Source of the DNA: Verrucomicrobiota bacterium
Lineage (GTDB): Bacteria > Verrucomicrobiota > Verrucomicrobiia > Methylacidiphilales > Verrucolacustridaceae
Reading direction: 5' to 3'
Length of the DNA: 15,628 bases
Assembly: GCA_016876055.1 (NCBI GenBank)
Contig: VHDM01000024.1
Span: forward strand, 1-15,628
In this document: piece by piece, positions 12,027 through 15,628 of the stretch
Layout of the letters: every line of letters begins with the position of its first letter
Position numbering within the stretch: the stretch's first letter is position 1
Translations under genes and position numbers: made by a program
The notes under the pieces: generated by a model
Database searches by the model: none
What the model saw: the letters and a program-made list of their open reading frames with translations, nothing else
What the model was told of the DNA's origin: nothing

Positions 12027-12251
12027 TCAGCCTTTGTGGCTGCCGTCGCAGAAGGGGAGGTTCTTGGATTTGCCGCAGGCGCAGGCCCAGATGGGGCCGT
12101 CTTTCTCCACCTTTACGGCGCGGGGCGACTTGCCGGACCCCTTATGGGAGCCATCGCAGTAAGGCGGGTTCTTGGTCTGGCCGCAGGAGCAGAAGTAGAG
12201 GGTTTGGCCGGCTTGGGCGTCGATCTTGTAGGGGAAAGATTGCCAGCTCAT
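12027..12251 (-). CDS. Double CDGSH iron-sulfur protein
   Basis: 74 residues from the ATG at 12251; a TTG at 12278 would add nine. It holds two complete CDGSH motifs: CSCGQTKNPPYCDGSH (Cys21, Cys23, Cys32, His36) and CACGKSKNLPFCDGSH (Cys57, Cys59, Cys68, His72). Each should bind a [2Fe-2S] cluster with three Cys and one His, as in the mitoNEET superfamily. Two motifs in one short chain make an internal pseudo-dimer like the type III (Miner2-like) group. There is no membrane anchor, so it is cytoplasmic. Likely roles are electron or cluster transfer or redox sensing; no partner is seen. It is convergent with guaB3 (76 bases apart). Confidence 0.93.
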   Translation of the reverse strand: MSWQSFPYKIDAQAGQTLYFCSCGQTKNPPYCDGSHKGSGKSPRAVKVEKDGPIWACACGKSKNLPFCDGSHKG

Positions 12252-12332
12252 TGATTGATCATCCAAAAGTCTTTGCAAAAAGAAAGTGGGAGTTGGGGGC
12301 AGGTGAAAGGTGGAAGGTAGGAGGCGGTTTCA

Positions 12333-12357
12333 GTTTAAGATTAAGTTTAAGTTGAAG
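12333..12357 (+). repeat. GTTTAAGATTAAG short-repeat tract
   Basis: AGTTTAAGATTAAGTTTAAG and then TTGAAG: a decayed version of the GATTAAG tracts near 2700 and 2900, same strand. The 156 bases between the CDGSH and HAD-Nudix genes otherwise hold only the REP hairpin at 12386. Confidence 0.45.
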
Positions 12358-12385
12358 TGGTCTTCCGGCGATGAAGTGTGAATGA

Positions 12386-12412
12386 GGCGGGTTAGGGACA
12401 ACCCGCCCTACC
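12386..12412 (-). repeat. REP-like hairpin 5, supplying the stop codon of the HAD-Nudix gene
   Basis: GGCGGGTT (12386-12393) pairs perfectly with AACCCGCC (12400-12407) around AGGGAC, and the flank is CTACC. On the minus strand the GGTAG foot contains the TAG stop (12408-12410) of the gene upstream, so the element begins exactly at the gene end. Confidence 0.7.
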
Positions 12413-13442
12413 GGGATTTATACCAGTCGAGGAGGATGCGGGTGGGGGTGTTAAGCTTGAGCTGGTAGCACTCCTGGAGGGTGCACCAGCGGAAGTCGTC
12501 GGCTTCGGGGTTGAGGGTGACCTTTTTCTGGGTGGTTTTGGCGAGGTAGTTGAGGAGGACAAAGTGGGCGGGTTTGTAGAACTCCTTGGAGCGGATGCAG
12601 TCCTGGGCCAGGGCGAATTCGATGCCGGTGATCTTGAGCCCGGTTTCCTCCAAGATTTCACGTTTTAGGGCCTTTTCCGCCGGTTCCCCAGGTTTGATCT
12701 TTCCGCCAGGGATGCCCCAAAGGCCGGACCACTTGAGGGTGTGAAGCATGAGAAGCTTTTTGTCGGGGCCGACAATGAGGGCGCCAACCGTGGGAATCGG
12801 CGGCAGGGGTTCTGGAACGGTGTGGCGCTTGAGAATCTCAGTAACGGCAAACATATCCGGTGCGATGTGATCGGGCAGAGATTTCTGCAGTTTGGCGAGA
12901 GAGTCGTAGCCGGTGAGGACCGCGCAGGAGCGGATGCCGCCGTGGCGGGCGGTGGCGATGTCGTGCTCCATGTCCCCGACAAAGAGGGTCTCTTCCGGCC
13001 GGAGGTTATGGTCCTTGAGAATGCCATGGATGGCATCCCGCTTGTCGGGAACCCCGGCATAGGCCTCACGAAAAAAGTGGTTCACGCCCAGGCGGCGGGA
13101 TTGATCCTCAAAATCGGCCTGATGAACGGTGCTGAGAAGAAAGACGGGCAGTTCGCGGGAGTGGCAGTATTCAAGAATCTCACGGGCTCCGGGCAGGAGG
13201 GAAACAGAGTGGTGTAGTTCCCGGAAAACCTCGCGAAAGACTTCCTCCAGTTCACGAAGAGGGGCGTGCGGGATGTGTTCCTTGTAGAAGCCCTCGTAGG
13301 GCAGATAGAACTTTTCCCGGAAGGTTTGGCGGTCGAAGGGAGGCTTGCCGTGGGCGGTGAAAACGCGGTTGGTGGCCTCCAGGACGGGGGTGAGGTCGTC
13401 CACGAGGGTGCCGGACCAGTCGAAAATTAAATTCCGAATCAT
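12408..13442 (-). CDS. HAD-family hydrolase fused to a Nudix hydrolase
   Basis: 344 residues. Residues 1-205 are a HAD phosphatase: motif I FDWSGTLVDD (nucleophile Asp8), motif II LLST (Ser104/Thr105), motif III Lys134 in PDKRDA, motif IV GDMEHDIATA (Asp157, Asp161), plus a helical cap at about 17-80. Position 10 is Ser where most HAD phosphatases have the acid/base Asp (DxD), so phosphatase turnover may be slow or the chemistry altered. Residues 215-344 are a Nudix domain with an intact box from G247 to L269: GKIKPGE, seven residues, REILEETGL. Nudix enzymes cleave nucleoside diphosphates linked to another group; with a HAD domain this would give stepwise removal of phosphates, for example in clean-up of damaged nucleotides. 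That pairing is an inference. The gene lies 63 bases downstream of carB. Its stop lies in a REP element. Confidence 0.88.
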   Translation of the reverse strand: MIRNLIFDWSGTLVDDLTPVLEATNRVFTAHGKPPFDRQTFREKFYLPYEGFYKEHIPHAPLRELEEVFREVFRELHHSVSLLPGAREILEYCHSRELPVFLLSTVHQADFEDQSRRLGVNHFFREAYAGVPDKRDAIHGILKDHNLRPEETLFVGDMEHDIATARHGGIRSCAVLTGYDSLAKLQKSLPDHIAPDMFAVTEILKRHTVPEPLPPIPTVGALIVGPDKKLLMLHTLKWSGLWGIPGGKIKPGEPAEKALKREILEETGLKITGIEFALAQDCIRSKEFYKPAHFVLLNYLAKTTQKKVTLNPEADDFRWCTLQECYQLKLNTPTRILLDWYKSR

Positions 13443-13505
13443 GCGCCAAGTCGTTTTCGCTAACCTTAATGAGTCATGTGAACAAAAGGACGTAAGAACA
13501 AATTT

Positions 13506-15628
13506 TCAACTGTGATAATCCTGCAGGGCGCAGACGGAGAGGCCGTGTTGGCGGAGGGAGCGGATGCCTTCGAGGCTGGCTTCCGCGGCGGCGATGGTGG
13601 TCATGACGGGGATGCGCTGGGAGAGGGCGCAGGTGCGGATCTGCACCTCCTCCTGGCGGGCCACGGCCCCAGCCGGAGTGTTGATGACCAGAGTGATCTC
13701 ACGGTTTTTCATGAGATCGACCACGTTGGGACGGCCTTCGGAGAGTTTGAGCAGGGGGGTGACGGGAACGCCGGCATCGGCCAACTGGCGAGCGGTGCCT
13801 TTGCTGGAGACGATCCGGAAGCCGAGCTCGTGGAGCCCCTTGCCTAGGCGGACGGCGGCGGTTTTGTCGCTGTCGCGCACGCTTAAGAAGATGGTGCCGG
13901 TCATCGGCAGGGCCGGCTGGGCGGCCATCTGGCTTTTGGCGTAAGCGAGGCCGAAGGACTTGCCGATGCCCATGACCTCGCCGGTCGATTTCATCTCGGG
14001 GCCGAGCAGGATGTCGGTGCCGGGGAAACGGGCAAAGGGGAAGACGGCCTCTTTGACGGAGAAGTGGGAGGGAACGATCTCCGAGGTGAAGCCAAGTTCC
14101 CGCAGGGATTTTCCGGACATCACCCGGGCGGCGATTTTGGCCAAGGGTTTTCCGATGGCCTTACTGACGAAGGGGACCGTGCGGGAGGCACGGGGATTGA
14201 CCTCCAGGACGTAGACGGTGCCTTTCTGGACAGCGAACTGGATGTTCATCAGGCCACGGACGCCCAGCTCGCGGGCGAGGGCAAGGGTGGCGGAGCGGAT
14301 CTCATCGATGACCTTGGGGGGAAGGGAGTGGCTGGGGATAACACAGGCACTATCACCGGAGTGGACACCGGCTTGCTCGATGTGCTCCATGACGGCGCCG
14401 ATGACGGCGTCTTTGCCGTCGGCCACGCAGTCGACGTCCACCTCGGTGGCGTCCTCGAGAAATCGGTCGAGCAGGACGGGACGGCCGGGCGCCACCTCGG
14501 TGCATTCCTGCATGTAGTTGCGGACTTCGTCCTCCGAGTAGACGATGCGCATGGCGCGACCGCCGAGAACGAAGGAGGGTCGGAGCAGCAGCGGGAAACC
14601 GATCTTTTTGGCGATCGCGACCGCTTCGTCCGGGTTGTTGGCGGTGCCGTTGGGTGGTTGGCGGAGGCCCAACTTGTCAAGGAGGGTAGAAAAGAGTTTG
14701 CGGTCTTCCGCTCGTTCGATGGCCTCCACGGGGGTGCCGAGAATGCGGAGCCCGGCGGCCTGGAGTTCTGAGGCCAGGTTCAAAGGAGTTTGGCCGCCGA
14801 ATTGGAGGATGATGCCCCGGACGAGGTCGTCCTTGTTTTCTGCCCGATAAATATGGATGACGTCCTCGGCGGTGAGGGGTTCGAAGAAGAGTTTGTCCGA
14901 GGTGTCGTAATCGGTGGAGACGGTTTCGGGGTTGGAGTTGATCATGATGCTTTCGAAGCCGTCCTCGCGGAGGGCGAAGCTGGCGTGGACGCAGCAGTAG
15001 TCGAACTCGATGCCTTGGCCGATCCGGTTAGGGCCGCCGCCGAGGATGAGGATCTTGGGTTTTTTGGTCGGGCGGGATTCGTCGTCGTCCGCGTCGTAGG
15101 TGGAGTAGTAGTAGGGTGTGTAGGCCTCAAACTCCGCGGCGCAGGTATCGACGAGTCGGTAGGTGGGCAGGAGCTTTTGTTTTTCCCGCCAGGCGCGGGC
15201 GGCTCTCGCGCGAACGGCTATCTCGGTGTCGGGTCCGGGCAGGAGGCGAGCGAGGTCAAGATCGGCCAGTCCGGCCAACCGGGCTTCGCGGAGAAGAGGA
15301 AGGGAGGCGGGGTTTCCCAGCCAGGATTCCTTTTCAACCTTTCGGGCGATCTCGGTGATTTCGCGGAGATTGTCGAGAAACCAAGGGTCGATGGCGGTGA
15401 TTTGGTGAATCTTTTCTACGGTCCAGCCTTGATTGAAGGCGTGGCTGAGATACCAGAGCCGGGCAGGATGGGGCGTGCGAAGTTGGTTGGTGAGATGGTT
15501 CTCGGGAACGGGTGGGGTGCGGGAGCCGAGGTCGAGGCGGCCCTCGAGACCCTTGAGGTCGAGGGAGCGGAGAGCCTTCATGAACGACTCGCGGAAGGTG
15601 CGGCCGATCCCCATGGCCTCCCCGACAC
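13506..15628 (-). CDS. carB: Carbamoyl-phosphate synthase large subunit (5' third outside window)
   Basis: About 707 C-terminal residues are visible of a protein usually near 1,070. The frame enters at the window edge as VGEAMGIGRTFRESFMKALRSL, the end of the first ATP-grasp half, so the ATG at 15614 is not the start. Next come the oligomerisation helices (YLSHAFNQGWTVEKIHQIT) and the second ATP-grasp domain that phosphorylates carbamate: GGGPNRIGQGIEFDYCCVHA, INSNPETVSTDYDTSDKLFF and VLEVNPRASRTVPFVSKAIG. The C-terminal allosteric MGS-like domain follows (TIFLSVRDSDKTAAVRLGKG, then VSSKGTARQLADAGVP). CarB with CarA makes carbamoyl phosphate from glutamine, bicarbonate and 2 ATP for pyrimidine and arginine synthesis. 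No frameshift is seen. The HAD-Nudix gene follows on the same strand. Confidence 0.97.
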   Translation of the reverse strand, partial: VGEAMGIGRTFRESFMKALRSLDLKGLEGRLDLGSRTPPVPENHLTNQLRTPHPARLWYLSHAFNQGWTVEKIHQITAIDPWFLDNLREITEIARKVEKESWLGNPASLPLLREARLAGLADLDLARLLPGPDTEIAVRARAARAWREKQKLLPTYRLVDTCAAEFEAYTPYYYSTYDADDDESRPTKKPKILILGGGPNRIGQGIEFDYCCVHASFALREDGFESIMINSNPETVSTDYDTSDKLFFEPLTAEDVIHIYRAENKDDLVRGIILQFGGQTPLNLASELQAAGLRILGTPVEAIERAEDRKLFSTLLDKLGLRQPPNGTANNPDEAVAIAKKIGFPLLLRPSFVLGGRAMRIVYSEDEVRNYMQECTEVAPGRPVLLDRFLEDATEVDVDCVADGKDAVIGAVMEHIEQAGVHSGDSACVIPSHSLPPKVIDEIRSATLALARELGVRGLMNIQFAVQKGTVYVLEVNPRASRTVPFVSKAIGKPLAKIAARVMSGKSLRELGFTSEIVPSHFSVKEAVFPFARFPGTDILLGPEMKSTGEVMGIGKSFGLAYAKSQMAAQPALPMTGTIFLSVRDSDKTAAVRLGKGLHELGFRIVSSKGTARQLADAGVPVTPLLKLSEGRPNVVDLMKNREITLVINTPAGAVARQEEVQIRTCALSQRIPVMTTIAAAEASLEGIRSLRQHGLSVCALQDYHS

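Noticed and set aside
14064..14771. Plus-strand open frame inside carB
   Set aside because: Antisense shadow of a highly conserved enzyme; composition is low-complexity Gly/Asp/Val.

Overview
The window looks like a Verrucomicrobiota (probably Opitutae-type) chromosome. The reasons are a LamG-like protein with a PEP-CTERM sorting tail, a stand-alone GuaB3-type IMP dehydrogenase, weak or absent Shine-Dalgarno sequences in front of many genes, high GC, and GTAG-type REP hairpins scattered at gene ends. This assignment is an inference from gene content; there is no rRNA marker here. No tRNA, rRNA, CRISPR array, transposase or phage gene was seen.

Layout. (1) 1-2382, plus strand: the end of a LamG-like PEP-CTERM protein, a second secreted LamG-like paralogue without the sorting tail, and a GH43 glycosidase without a signal peptide. 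(2) 2383-2999: a gene-poor stretch holding a reading-frame remnant with a membrane segment, three REP-like hairpins, and arrays of GGATTA/GATTAAG-type short repeats. (3) 3000-5123: a minus-strand AsmA/YdbH-like protein facing a plus-strand lipoprotein that reads as YnbE fused to YdbL. (4) 5240-5981: a codon-independent release-factor-like protein (GGQ domain only), followed one base later by a GIY-YIG nuclease. (5) 6024-6446: a secreted three-EF-hand protein. (6) 6512-7524, minus: a GYF_2-domain protein translationally coupled to a small helical protein that carries a REP hairpin inside its coding sequence. (7) 7599-11950, plus: a tight run leuB - exbB - exbD - tonB-like - membrane zinc-ribbon - guaB3, with three successive 4-base ATGA overlaps. 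(8) 12027-15628, minus: a double CDGSH iron-sulfur protein, a HAD-Nudix fusion and the 3' two thirds of carB.

How the parts fit. Region 3 is the most interesting. In E. coli ydbH, ynbE and ydbL form one operon whose products make an envelope bridge implicated in moving phospholipid to the outer membrane. Here the two small partners appear to be one lipoprotein, divergent from a shortened YdbH. Region 7 ties an inner-membrane proton-motive-force module (ExbB/ExbD/TonB) and a small membrane zinc ribbon to two housekeeping dehydrogenases (leucine and GMP synthesis). Region 8 is housekeeping (carbamoyl phosphate for pyrimidines and arginine) with a probable metabolite clean-up enzyme behind it.

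Repeats run through the whole window. Five REP-like hairpins share one orientation (GTAG or GTAC foot on the minus strand), and two of them touch coding sequence. The GGATTA-type tracts are also all in one orientation and sit at gene ends.
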